From CAVQGM01 sp963712065 (GTDB taxonomy: Bacteria > Actinomycetota > Acidimicrobiia > Acidimicrobiales > Acidimicrobilacustridaceae), in contig CAVQGM010000002.1 in NCBI GenBank assembly GCA_963712065.1, positions 1,736,001 through 1,800,000 of the forward strand: DNA of 64,000 nucleotides, written 5' to 3'. The notes below the pieces were generated by a model. It searched no databases. It saw only the letters and a list, made by a program, of their open reading frames with translations, and was not told the origin of the DNA. A program made the translations under genes and the position numbers. Of the stretch, positions 52,097 through 61,084 are shown one piece after another (position 1 is the stretch's first letter; each line of letters starts with the position of its first letter).

Positions 52097-52684
52097 GTGA
52101 CCGGGCTGGTCGTCGCGGCCGCGATCGTGGCCGTCGTGGCGTTGGTGGCCGTGCTCTCCTACAACCGGTTCGTACGCCAGCGCCAGCTCATCGGCAACGC
52201 GTGGGCCAACGTCGAGACCGAGCTCCGCCGCCGCTACGACCTGATCCCCAACCTGGTCGAGACGGTGAAGGGCTACGCCACCCACGAGCGGACGACCTTC
52301 GAACAGGTCACCGAGGCCCGCCGGGTGGCGGCGGCCGACCACGAGGGCCCCGCCGCCCAGGCCGGCGACGAGAACGCGCTGGTGGGCGCCCTCGGCAGCC
52401 TGCTGGCCGTGGCCGAGGCCTACCCCGACCTGCAGGCCAACACCGGCTTCCTCGACCTGCAGCGCCAGCTGACCGCGACCGAGGACCGGATCCAGGCCGC
52501 CCGACGCTTCTACAACAACAACGTGCGGGACTACAACGAGCGGGTGCAGTCGGTGCCGAGCCTGCTCGTGGCCAAGGCGTTCGGCTTCCACGAGCGCGAG
52601 TACTTCGAGATCGACCGGGCCGTCCGTGACGCCGGCGCACCGTCCGTCGGCTTCGGCGACTCGGACGAGCCGACCGCTCCCTGA
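52097..52684 (+). CDS. lemA: LemA family protein
   Basis: The 195-residue protein has one N-terminal helix (about 3-22) and the LemA core: NRFVRQRQLIGNAWANVETE, LRRRYDLIPNLVETVKGYA and FYNNNVRDYNERVQSVPSLL. LemA proteins are membrane-anchored four-helix bundles with a proposed role in envelope or peptidase function. GTG 52097 is the first start after the PEBP stop. Confidence 0.85.
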   Translation: MTGLVVAAAIVAVVALVAVLSYNRFVRQRQLIGNAWANVETELRRRYDLIPNLVETVKGYATHERTTFEQVTEARRVAAADHEGPAAQAGDENALVGALGSLLAVAEAYPDLQANTGFLDLQRQLTATEDRIQAARRFYNNNVRDYNERVQSVPSLLVAKAFGFHEREYFEIDRAVRDAGAPSVGFGDSDEPTAP

Positions 52685-52705
52685 CTCGCCGGTCTCGGCG
52701 GTCCG

Positions 52706-53827
52706 TCACCAGGACGGCACGGCATCGGGCATCGGGTCGATGCGCCAGGTGCGGGCCCGCAGCACGACCGGTGGGTGGAACCGGTCGCTGCGGTCGGACG
52801 ACCACATCGCCGGCGGCGCCGAGGCGAGGGCGCACAGGGCGAGCAGGGGCACGTCGTAGTTGACCCGCCAGCCGGCGAAGTCGCGCCAGGCCTGCTCGCG
52901 GTCGGCCTTCAACGGGATCCCTTCGGCGACCAGCCGCTCGCAGAGGGCGTCGTACTCGGCCCGGGTCACCGAGATCGGGGCGTTGGGCGCGGGGTCGGGG
53001 TCGAAGGGCACGTGGAAGAAGGACGCGATGGCCCGCAGGGCGAGGAAGCCCGACCGGATCGTGAGCGCGGCCTGGGGGTCGGTGGGGGTGTCGAGGGTCG
53101 ACAGCGACAGGGCCGCGGTGTCGAGCACCGCCCCCGCGGCGGTGATCCACGAGTTGTCGGGGCGCTGGGAGCGGAACAGCACGAGCGACGGCTGGGAGGT
53201 GTGGCTCTCCTCGACCTCGGTGAACCACTGCTCCCAGTCCGCCCAGGAGTCGGTCAGCCGGTCGACCCACTCGATGCGGTGGAACCGGATCAGGAACTCG
53301 GCCGGCGACGGGGGGCTCCCGGCCCGCACCTCGAGCTTCAGCACCTCGGCCTCGCGCCGGGAGAAGTGGCCGTAGATGGTCGGCAGGTAGGCGATGAGCA
53401 GGGCGAGCAGGCCGAGGCCGATGAGGGCCTCGACGAAGGCGACGAGGGCGGCGTCGGACTCGGGCGAGGGGACGAAGCCGAGGGTCGTGATCGACGACCC
53501 CGACAGCAGCGCCGACTCCTCGAGGTCGAGGCTCGTGAACCCCCAGAAGATCGGGACGAAGCCGATGGCGACGAGCACCACCCAGGTCGCCGCCAGCACC
53601 ACGAGGCTCATCGGGGCGAAGCGGGCGAAGATCGCTGACCGCCGCTCCCTGCGGTCGGCGTGACGCCGGCTCACGGTCTGGTAGAAGGCCCGCATGGCGA
53701 GGAACACCACCCGCGGCAGCAGCACCTGCTCGCCCCGAGGGACCACGACGGTGCGCACCGCCGACCGCACGACCGCCTGCACGATGAACACGCCGAGCGC
53801 GACGGCGAGGACGTGGAGCACGATCAC
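52706..53827 (-). CDS. Potassium-channel-like membrane protein
   Basis: The 373-residue protein has about four membrane helices in its first ~165 residues and a pore-like GSSITTLGFVP, which resembles a two-transmembrane K+ channel filter but lacks the full TVGYG. The remaining ~210 residues are a cytosolic helical domain (EWVDRLTDSWADWEQWF). GTG 53827 is chosen because TAGGCT lies 8 nt upstream (plus 53836-53841). The pore motif suggests a channel, but ion choice is uncertain. It is divergent from a small gene at 53867. Confidence 0.65.
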   Translation of the reverse strand: MIVLHVLAVALGVFIVQAVVRSAVRTVVVPRGEQVLLPRVVFLAMRAFYQTVSRRHADRRERRSAIFARFAPMSLVVLAATWVVLVAIGFVPIFWGFTSLDLEESALLSGSSITTLGFVPSPESDAALVAFVEALIGLGLLALLIAYLPTIYGHFSRREAEVLKLEVRAGSPPSPAEFLIRFHRIEWVDRLTDSWADWEQWFTEVEESHTSQPSLVLFRSQRPDNSWITAAGAVLDTAALSLSTLDTPTDPQAALTIRSGFLALRAIASFFHVPFDPDPAPNAPISVTRAEYDALCERLVAEGIPLKADREQAWRDFAGWRVNYDVPLLALCALASAPPAMWSSDRSDRFHPPVVLRARTWRIDPMPDAVPSW

Positions 53828-53866
53828 GAGGGCGCAGCCTACGGGCGCACGTGTCAGAGTGGTCTC

Positions 53867-54157
53867 GTGAACCCCGCCGAGCGCGTCCGCTTCGTCGTCG
53901 AGACCGCCCGGGCGGTGCTCGACGGGCGTCTCGCCGCAGACGAGGGCGCCGCCGCCGTGCTCCTGCAGGCCGAGCAGATCACCCCGCTGCTGCGGTCCGA
54001 TCGCGACGGCGTCACCCGGTCGGAGAGCGAGTCGGTCGCCACCCAGCTCCGACTGCTGGCCGAGCAGGTGAACGATCGGGCCTCGGGCCTCGCCGACCCC
54101 AGCGCCCACGTCGAGATGGCCCGCGCCATCGGCGAGATGGCCCAAGCCCTGCGCTAG
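53867..54157 (+). CDS. Small helical protein (96 aa)
   Basis: The product (MNPAERVRFVVETARAVLDG and further helices ending AHVEMARAIGEMAQALR) is wholly helical. GTG 53867 follows CAGAGT by 6 nt in the 39-bp divergent gap. Longer frames opening further upstream are rejected because they run through the channel promoter. No family recognised. Confidence 0.5.
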   Translation: MNPAERVRFVVETARAVLDGRLAADEGAAAVLLQAEQITPLLRSDRDGVTRSESESVATQLRLLAEQVNDRASGLADPSAHVEMARAIGEMAQALR

Positions 54158-54184
54158 CCGCCGCCCGGGTCGGCCGGCAGTCGG

Positions 54185-54739
54185 TCAGGCGTCGGCCGCG
54201 GTGCGCTCGGGGCGCCAGAACACGGCCAGCAGGGCGAGGGCGCCGCCGATGCCACCGATGGCGGCGATGGCCAGGCCCACGGAGCCGACGAGGTCGATGC
54301 CGAGGGCGTCGTCGAGCGACCACTCCCCCGGCCCCATGGCACCGATGGCGATGCCGGTGACGGCGAGCACCATCACGTACTCCCAGCCCTGACCGGGCTT
54401 GAAGATGAAGAAGCCGTTGGTCCGGTGGGCGGTGATCCAGGCCACGACCATCACGCCGGTCACACCGGCGGCGCCGAGCGGGGTCAGCAGGCCGAGGATC
54501 AACAGGGTGCCGGCGCCGAGCTCGGTGATGCTCGCCATCCAGGCGTGGGCGATGCCGGGCTTGAGCCCCATGCTCTCGAACCACCCGGCGGTGCCCTGGA
54601 TCTTCCCGCCGCCCCAGATGTGGTTGTAGCCGTGGGCGATGATGACGATCCCCACCGTGATGCGGAGCAGGGCGAGGCCGATGTTCAGGCCGTCGGTGTC
54701 GAAGATGCCGGAGGAGGTTGCGAGGGTCTCGGTGAGCAC
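54185..54739 (-). CDS. DoxX family membrane protein
   Basis: The 184-residue protein has four membrane helices and the DoxX signature: LALLRITVGIVIIAHGYNHI, WFESMGLKPGIAHAW, ITELGAGTLLILGLLTPLGA. DoxX-type proteins are small membrane proteins linked to thiol or quinone redox in some actinobacteria. GTG 54739 has TAGGCT 7 nt upstream (plus 54747-54752). A palindromic element lies upstream. Confidence 0.82.
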   Translation of the reverse strand: MLTETLATSSGIFDTDGLNIGLALLRITVGIVIIAHGYNHIWGGGKIQGTAGWFESMGLKPGIAHAWMASITELGAGTLLILGLLTPLGAAGVTGVMVVAWITAHRTNGFFIFKPGQGWEYVMVLAVTGIAIGAMGPGEWSLDDALGIDLVGSVGLAIAAIGGIGGALALLAVFWRPERTAADA

Positions 54740-54778
54740 GGCCGGGAGCCTATGCCGGAGTGGGTGGCACCTCTGACG

Positions 54779-54826
54779 TTCTGGTGTGAGAAGCCGTCGT
54801 TCCGGTCGCCGGATCTCACACCAGAA
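54779..54826. repeat. 48-bp palindromic element, copy 3
   Basis: Arms TTCTGGTGTGAG (54779-54790) and CTCACACCAGAA (54815-54826) match copies 1 and 2. The centre shares an 11-nt block with copy 2 in reverse. It lies between dnaE2 and doxX, both on the minus strand. Confidence 0.85.
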
Positions 54827-54827
54827 C

Positions 54828-54853
54828 GGTGGGAGAGGGCGGTGGGAGAGGGC
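54828..54853. repeat. 13-bp tandem repeat beside palindrome copy 3
   Basis: GGTGGGAGAGGGC occurs twice in a row, starting 1 nt after the palindrome, and a third GGT begins at 54854. Confidence 0.8.
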
Positions 54854-54857
54854 GGTG

Positions 54858-57800
54858 CTACCGGAAGTCGCGCGACATCGACCCGGCCGCCACCGGGAGG
54901 GGGCGGAGCTTCTCGGCGATGACGTTGGTGACCCCCTCCGACCGCTCGAGGCGGCCCCGGATCAGCAGGGCCGGAGCCGAGCGGGCCACCCGACGGTGGC
55001 GGAGCCAGCAGCCCCTGGACACGACCACGTTGATGAGCCCGGTCTCGTCCTCGAGGTTGATGAACGTGGTGCCCCCGGCCGTGGCCGGCCGCTGGCGGTG
55101 GGTGACGACCCCGCCCACCAGCACCTTGCTGCCGGGCTCGACGGCCTGCAGGCCGGCGGCGGTCACCACGCCGAGGTCGTCGAGCTCGCCCCGCACGAAC
55201 CGGGTGGGGTGGCCGTCGGGGGCCACCCCGGTGGCCCACAGGTCGGCGCCCGACTCCTCCTGGGGGGACAAGCCGGGCAGGGTCGGCGCGTCGGCGCCGG
55301 TGACCACCCCGGCCAGGCGGTCGGCGCCACCCTGGGCCACCGCCCCTGCCGCCCACAGCGCCCGGCGGCGGTCGAGCGGGGTGCCGGCCGAGTCGACCAG
55401 CCCGCCGAAGGCCCCGGCGGTGGCCAACGCCTCGAGGATGGGCAGGGTGAGGCCGGGGACGCGGCGCTGCAGGTCTTCCATCGAGGCGTAGGGGCCGTGC
55501 TCGTCGCGCTCGGCCACGATGCGCTCGGCCCGGTCGTCGCCGAGGGAGCGCACCGACCCGAGGCCGAGCCGCACCGCCGGCTGGGCCGGGGACGACCCGG
55601 ACTCGGGCAGGCCGGCCGCCCCCGAGCCCACACCATGAGCCGGCTCATCGAGCCAGGCCAGGGTGGCCCCGACGCCGGATTCGTCGAGGTCGGGGGTGCG
55701 CACCTCGACGCCGTGGCGGCGGGCGTCCTCGCACCAGGGTGTGGGGCGAGTAGAAGCCCATGGGCTGGGCGTTCAGCAGCGCGGCGCAGAACGCCGCCGG
55801 GTAGTAGCGCTTGATCCACGAGCTGGCGTAGACGAGGTAGGCGAACGAGACCGAGTGGCTCTCGGGGAACCCGAAGTTGGCGAAGGCGGCCAGCTTGTCG
55901 AAGATCTCGTCGGCGACGTCGCCGGTGATGCCCCGCTCGGCCATGCCGTCGTAGAGCCGACCCCGCAGGCGCTCCATCCGTTGCCGGCTGCGCTTCGACC
56001 CCATGGCCTGGCGGAGCTGGTCGGCCTCGCCCGGCGTGAAGCCGGCCACGTCGATGGCCATCTGCATCAGCTGCTCCTGGAACAGCGGCACGCCGAGGGT
56101 CTTGGCGAGGGCCGGCTCGAGCAGGGGGTGCAGGTAGGTGACCGGCTCCTTGCCGTTGCGGCGGCGGATGTAGGGGTGCACCGACCCGCCCTGGATGGGG
56201 CCGGGGCGGATGAGGGCGACCTCGACCACCAGGTCGTAGAAGGTGCGGGGCCGCAGGCGGGGCAGGGTCGCCATCTGGGCCCGGCTCTCGACCTGGAACA
56301 CGCCGATGGAGTCGGCCGGCGCAGAGCATGTCGTAGACGGCCGGGTCCTGGGGCAGGGTGGCCAGGTCGACGGTGACGCCGTGGTGCTCGGCCACCAGGT
56401 CGACGGCGTCGTGCAGGGCCGAGAGCATGCCGAGGCCGAGCAGGTCGAACTTCACCAGCCCCGCCGCCGCGCAGTCGTCCTTGTCCCACTGCAGGACGCT
56501 GCGGTCCTCCATGCGCCCCCACTCGACCGGGCACACCTCGATCACCGGACGGTCGCACAGCACCATGCCCGCCCGAGTGGATGCCGAGGTGGCGGGGGAA
56601 GTGCTCGACCTGGGCGGCGAGGTCGAGCACGGCGTCGGGCACGTCGAGCGCGGCCCGATCCTGGCCGGCCCCGATCTGCCCGGCCAGGCCCGACCAGCGG
56701 TCGAGCTGCTTGGACCAGGCGTCCTGCTGGCCGGGGGCGTAGCCGAGGGCCTTGGCCATGTCCCGCACCGCCGAGCGGGCCCGGTAGGTGATGACGTTGG
56801 CGACCTGGGCGGCGTCGTGGCGGCCGTAGCGCTCGTAGACGTACTGGATGACCTCTTCACGGCGGCCGCTCTCGATGTCGAGGTCGATGTCGGGCGGCCC
56901 GTCGCGCTCGGGCGAGAGGAACCGCTCGAACAGCAGGCCGAGCGACACGGCGTCGGCCTTGGTGACGCCGAGGGCGTAGCAGACCGCCGAGTTGGCGGCC
57001 GACCCCCGGCCCTGGCAGTAGATGTCGTGGCGGCGGCAGAACTCGACGATGTCCCAGACGATGAGGAAGTAGCCGGGGAAGCCGAGGGCCTCGATGACGT
57101 CGAGCTCGTGGTCGATCTGGGCCCACGCCCCCGGCACCCACTCGGCGTCGCGGGGCCCGTAGCGGCGGCGGGCGCCGGCCTCGGCCAGCCGGCGCAGGTG
57201 GCCCATCTCGTCGAGCCCGTCGGGGCACGGGAACGGCGGCAGGTTCGGGGCGACGAGGGCGAGGTCGAAGGCGCAGGCCCGCGCCAACTCGGCGGCCCGC
57301 TCGACCACCCCCGGGTAGCGGGCGAAGCGGCGGGCCTGCTCGGCCCCCGACCGCAGGTGGGCGCCCGACGCCGCCGGCAGCCACCCGTCGAGCTCGTCGA
57401 GGCTGCGCCGGGCCCGCACCGCGGCCAGGGCGGTGGCGAGGGGGCGCCGGGCGGGGGTGGCGTAGTGGACGTTGTTGGTGGCGACCAGCTCGACGCCGGC
57501 GCCGACGGCCACCTCGGCCAGGGCGTCGTTGCGGGCCGAGTCGAGCGGGTCGCCGTGGTCCCACAGCTCGACGGCCACGTGGTCGCGACCGAACCCCTCG
57601 ACGAGGCGGTGCAGCTCGCGGCGGGCGGCCGCCGGGCCGTCGGCCACCAGGGCGGCGGGCACCGCGCCCTTGCGGCAGCCGGTGAGCACCGTCCAGCGGC
57701 CCTGGTCGGCGGCCGGGGCCCCGGCGCCCCCGATGGCCACCAGGTCGGCGAGGGTCGCCCTGGGCACGCCCTTCTCACCACGGAGCTGGGCCTCGCTGAT

Positions 57801-58349
57801 GGCCCGGGCGAGGAGGGCGTAGCCGCGAGGGTCGCGGGCCAGCACCACGAGGTGCGACTCGGGCGGTCGGCCGGGCTCGAGGCCGGGGTCGGCCGCGCCG
57901 GCCGGGGAGGCGGCGCGGCCGAGGGTCAGCTCGGCCCCGAACACGGTGGCCAGCCCGAGGGCGCGGGCCGCCTCGGCGAAGCGGACCACCCCGTAGAAGC
58001 CGTCGTGGTCGGTGAGGGCGAGGGCCTCGAGGCCGAGCCGGGCGGCCTCCTCGACCAGCTCCTCGGGGTGGGACGCCCCGTCGAGGAAGCTGAAGTTGGA
58101 GTGGCAGTGGAGCTCGGCGTAGGACACCACCGGGGACCGGGGGACGATGGCCGGCGGCTCGTAGCGCTCGCGCTTGCGGGACCACGCCGGGCTGTCGCCC
58201 CCGTCGCCGATCGCCATCCCGCTCTCCGCCGCTCGGCCGTGGGTGCCGTTCCCGGCCCGCTCCTCGACGCCGCTCCCGCCCGGGCGGGTACGGTCGGAGA
58301 GGCGCCGCTCGAGCTCCGACCAGGGCACCGGGGGGTTCCGGAACGACAT
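54858..58349 (-). CDS. dnaE2: Error-prone DNA polymerase DnaE2, three frameshifts
   Basis: Four frames join to about 1160 residues, normal for DnaE2. Frame 1: PHP domain (ELHCHSNFSFLDGASHPEEL; LTDHDGFYG) and the catalytic PDIDLDIE. Frame 2 (from ~56575): VKFDLLGLGML, the third catalytic aspartate. Frame 3 (from ~56320): SVHPYIRRRNG, then LGVPLFQEQLMQMAIDVAGF. Frame 4 (from ~55730): helix-hairpin-helix GLGSVRSLGDDRAERIV and OB fold. It is the alpha-type subunit of translesion synthesis with ImuA and ImuB. Start 58349 has TACGGT 6 nt upstream abutting a LexA box. The frame breaks are probably one-base errors. Confidence 0.88.
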
Positions 58350-58360
58350 GCCCCCACCGT

Positions 58361-58378
58361 ACCGAACGCGTGTTCGGT
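58361..58378. promoter_or_regulatory. LexA (SOS) box upstream of dnaE2
   Basis: ACCGAACGCGTGTTCGGT contains GAAC-N4-GTTC, the actinobacterial LexA motif. It abuts the dnaE2 -10 (minus strand, 58356-58361) and lies 12 nt from the start codon. Confidence 0.85.
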
Positions 58379-58420
58379 GTCAACCGGGACTCATGGGGCG
58401 ACGGGTGGAAGGTACGGGGC

Positions 58421-58426
58421 TACGGT
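58421..58426 (+). promoter_or_regulatory. -10 (TACGGT) that fixes the start of the small membrane protein
   Basis: It lies 6 nt before GTG 58433 and rules out the upstream GTG 58370, which is inside the LexA box. Confidence 0.5.
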
Positions 58427-58432
58427 CTGCGC

Positions 58433-58735
58433 GTGGACCCGGTCGACCCGAACGAACGTGGCCGAAGCGGTCTGGAGGGATTACCGACGAACTCGGCTGA
58501 GGTCCTCGCCTTCGACTCGATCTCGGCACCCGGACGCGACCTCGGCGGTCTGCTGGTGGCGTGGTCGGGAACGGCCGCGCTGGTCGCCTTGTCGTGGTTC
58601 GGTCGGTCCCTGGTTCTCGCCTTGTTCGCTCTCCTGGTGGGCGCACTCGCCGTCGCCTGGACGGTGGCCCGGGTGCGGCCCTGGATGTCGGCTCGGAGAA
58701 CCATGCGAGCAGGACGCCACAGCCAGGATCCGTGA
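58433..58735 (+). CDS. Small membrane protein (100 aa)
   Basis: The product from GTG 58433 has a polar N-terminus and two adjacent membrane helices (about 38-85; VAWSGTAALVALSWFG and a second) followed by a short basic tail. No family is recognised. It is divergent from dnaE2 but its -10 is independent of the LexA box, so SOS control is not indicated. Confidence 0.5.
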   Translation: MDPVDPNERGRSGLEGLPTNSAEVLAFDSISAPGRDLGGLLVAWSGTAALVALSWFGRSLVLALFALLVGALAVAWTVARVRPWMSARRTMRAGRHSQDP

Positions 58736-58813
58736 CGGATCACGCCTGAACCCGATCGACGCGTGATCTCGCACCGCAAGCGGGACCGGATCACACGCCG
58801 GTCGACGCGCCGA

Positions 58814-59801
58814 TCAGCGGTAGCGGGCGGCGCAGGCGTCGACGCCGTCGGCGAGGGCTGCTGCCCGGGCGTCGGCCCCGGCCTGGCGGCGGGGCCCCGG
58901 CACCACCACCGTGCCGGTGAGCGGGTTGACGAGCTGGTCGAGGTGCAGTTGGTCGACGACGAACCAGTCGAGGCCGTGCGGGCGGCTGATGCCGGCCCAG
59001 TCGACCACGACGTCACCGGCGAACGCCGAGGCCAGCACCTGGTTGGTGGCCGGCGCATGGTCGGGCCGGTAGATGGGGTTGGTGGCGTCACGGGCGTTCA
59101 TCCACACCACGCAACCGCCGGGGGCCAGGAACCGGGTGGCCACGAGCTTCCAGCGGTAGCCGTCGAGCGCGGCGGGCAGCCCGCGCGACGTCGGCGACGT
59201 TGGCGTTGGCCAGGGCGTCGTTGTTGCCGGTGTCGATCGCGACGATCGGCACGTCGGCCGCCGACGAGACCTGCGACCGCACCCACGGGTGGTCGATCGT
59301 GACGCTGCTGCGGGCCACGACGGTGGGTTGGTAGCCCCGCGCCGTCAACGCCGCCTGCACCTCGGGGATGTTCTGCTCCTGCACGCTGCTGCCGATGACG
59401 GCGACGCGGAGCGGTCCGCTGCCGGGCACCACGACCGAGCGGCAGCCGAGCTCGGGGTTCACGTCGCCCTCGCCGGCGTCGATGGCGTACGCGCACACGC
59501 GGCGGAGCCCGGGCGACAGGGGGATGGCGACGTCGTAGCCGTGGTTGGGCCCGGCGTCGGCGTAGGCGGCGTCGACGTCGGGACGGGGCCGGTCGGCCCG
59601 CACGGCACCGACGATCCGGCCGTCGGCGTACACGTGGACGTCGATGGGGTCGGTGGTCTCGGGGTCGCGGGCCCAGCCGGTGACCCGCACCGGCTGACCG
59701 CGACGGGCCGTCACCTGGTCGACGACGCCCTGGGGCAGGCACGCGGTGGCGACGAGCGCGACGGCGACGACGAACAACGCACTCCGCACGGCCCGGCTCA
59801 C
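58814..59801 (-). CDS. SGNH hydrolase-like lipoprotein, one frameshift
   Basis: The joined product is about 328 residues. Frame 1: lipoprotein signal (FVVAVALVATAC), a strand-rich N-domain and the SGNH-like block VAVIGSSVQEQNIPEVQAAL, then VPIVAIDTGNNDALANANV. Frame 2 (from ~59190): LDGYRWKLVATRFL, then GDVVVDWAGISRPHGLDWF and VDQLHLDQLV, the late block with catalytic Asp/His. The family includes surface esterases and acyltransferases; the substrate is unknown. GTG 59801 follows TAACGT by 8 nt. A one-base change near 59170-59200 breaks the frame. Confidence 0.7.
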
Positions 59802-59809
59802 GGGTCGAG

Positions 59810-59815
59810 ACGTTA
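59810..59815 (-). promoter_or_regulatory. -10 (TAACGT, minus strand) of the SGNH lipoprotein gene
   Basis: It lies 8 nt from GTG 59801, inside the 3' end of the next gene upstream, and supports that start. Confidence 0.45.
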
Positions 59816-61006
59816 GACCGAGGTGGCCAGCTCCGGCCCGGCCGACGGGTCGTCGTCGGTGAGGAGCACCTCGTAGACCTCGCGCACGGCGAGGGTACGG
59901 CGGATGCCGGCGCTCACGTCGGAGGCGAAGCGCTCCCGATAGGACTGGTCGGTGAGGGCCACGACGGTGAACTGCAGCCCGGCGATGGCTCCGACGAACA
60001 ACGCGGTGCGCACGAGCTCGGAGGTGATCGCCACCTCGGAACCGAACAGCCCGAGGCTCCACCAGGTGGTGATGTCGTCGCTGCCGGTCCACTGGACGAT
60101 GGTCGTGTCGATGACGGTGAACGCCCCGAACAGCACGTAGAAGGCGACGATGGCGGTCGTGACCAGGAGGATCTGGGACGCCTGGCTGGAGAAGAGCAGC
60201 ACGCCGATGTTGATGCGGGCCCGACGGGACAGCTCGAGGGCGGGCGGCGGGTCGTCGAGACGGTCGACGTCGACGTCGGCAAGGGGGGTGCCGTCGAGCT
60301 GCTCGCCGATCTCGTGCCAGGTCGGGAAGCGGGCCGATCCCTCGATCTCGGAGCGCAGGAAGAGCAGCACGAACGCCGCACCGGTCGTCACGAGGATGGC
60401 CAGGGCGACGGCGAGGAACCCCGGGGGAAGGTCGTCGACGACCTTCCAGAGCTCGGCGTTGAAGAACATGAACATGGTGACGAGCAGCAACAGGGGCAGC
60501 GACCGGGCCAGCAGGGTGCCGAGGCTCGACACCTGCCGACGGATCTGGCGGGCGGCCCACAGCGAGGTCGGCACCACGCCGTAGCTGGTGACGAAGTAGG
60601 CGAGGGCCAGCAGCACGAGGTTGGCCACGAGCAGCTCGAGGGCCTGGCCGCCGTCCTGGCTGACGATCAGCGGCAACAGGGCCGGCACGAGCACGAAGAT
60701 GGCGAGCTCGGGGATGCCCACGTCGTCGGGCAGCTCGAAGGGTCGGCGGCCGCGCCGGCGGTTGGCGAGGGCGACGACGGCGGTGACCACGGCGACGACC
60801 CCGACGACGGCGAGGGCGTTGGCCCACCAGTCGAAGTCGACGTCGAGGGCGAAGAACAGCTCGACGACGAAGACGAGGGTGAGGAACGGGGCGGTGCGGG
60901 TGAGGATGTCCTCCTTGGCGTTGTAGCCCTCGATGAGGTGGGGTAGGCCCTGGCGCACGAACCACCGCTCGGTGCGCTCGCGACGGGCGCCGTGGTGACG
61001 AGCCAT
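59813..61006 (-). CDS. Polytopic membrane protein, unknown function
   Basis: The 397-residue protein has about eight membrane helices in two blocks (FLTLVFVVELFFALDVDF, ALAVVGVVAVVTAVVAL, ELAIFVLVPALLPLIV and later ILLVTTAIVAFYVLFGAF), with a cytosolic loop of ~60 residues (SEIEGSARFPTWHEIGEQLD). I do not recognise a family. ATG 61006 follows CAGACT by 6 nt (plus 61013-61018). It sits between imuB and dnaE2 in the restored gene order but has no known mutasome role. Confidence 0.65.
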   Translation of the reverse strand: MARHHGARRERTERWFVRQGLPHLIEGYNAKEDILTRTAPFLTLVFVVELFFALDVDFDWWANALAVVGVVAVVTAVVALANRRRGRRPFELPDDVGIPELAIFVLVPALLPLIVSQDGGQALELLVANLVLLALAYFVTSYGVVPTSLWAARQIRRQVSSLGTLLARSLPLLLLVTMFMFFNAELWKVVDDLPPGFLAVALAILVTTGAAFVLLFLRSEIEGSARFPTWHEIGEQLDGTPLADVDVDRLDDPPPALELSRRARINIGVLLFSSQASQILLVTTAIVAFYVLFGAFTVIDTTIVQWTGSDDITTWWSLGLFGSEVAITSELVRTALFVGAIAGLQFTVVALTDQSYRERFASDVSAGIRRTLAVREVYEVLLTDDDPSAGPELATSV

Positions 61007-61045
61007 GCGGCCAGTCTGTCCGGCTCGGATCGGCGGAGCGGCGAC

Positions 61046-61067
61046 CGTTCGGCGAGCGTTCGGCGAG
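61046..61067. repeat. 11-bp tandem repeat
   Basis: CGTTCGGCGAG occurs twice in a row in the 78-bp gap before the imuB fragment's stop codon. Confidence 0.6.
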
Positions 61068-61084
61068 CGTTGCCGGTGAGGGCA

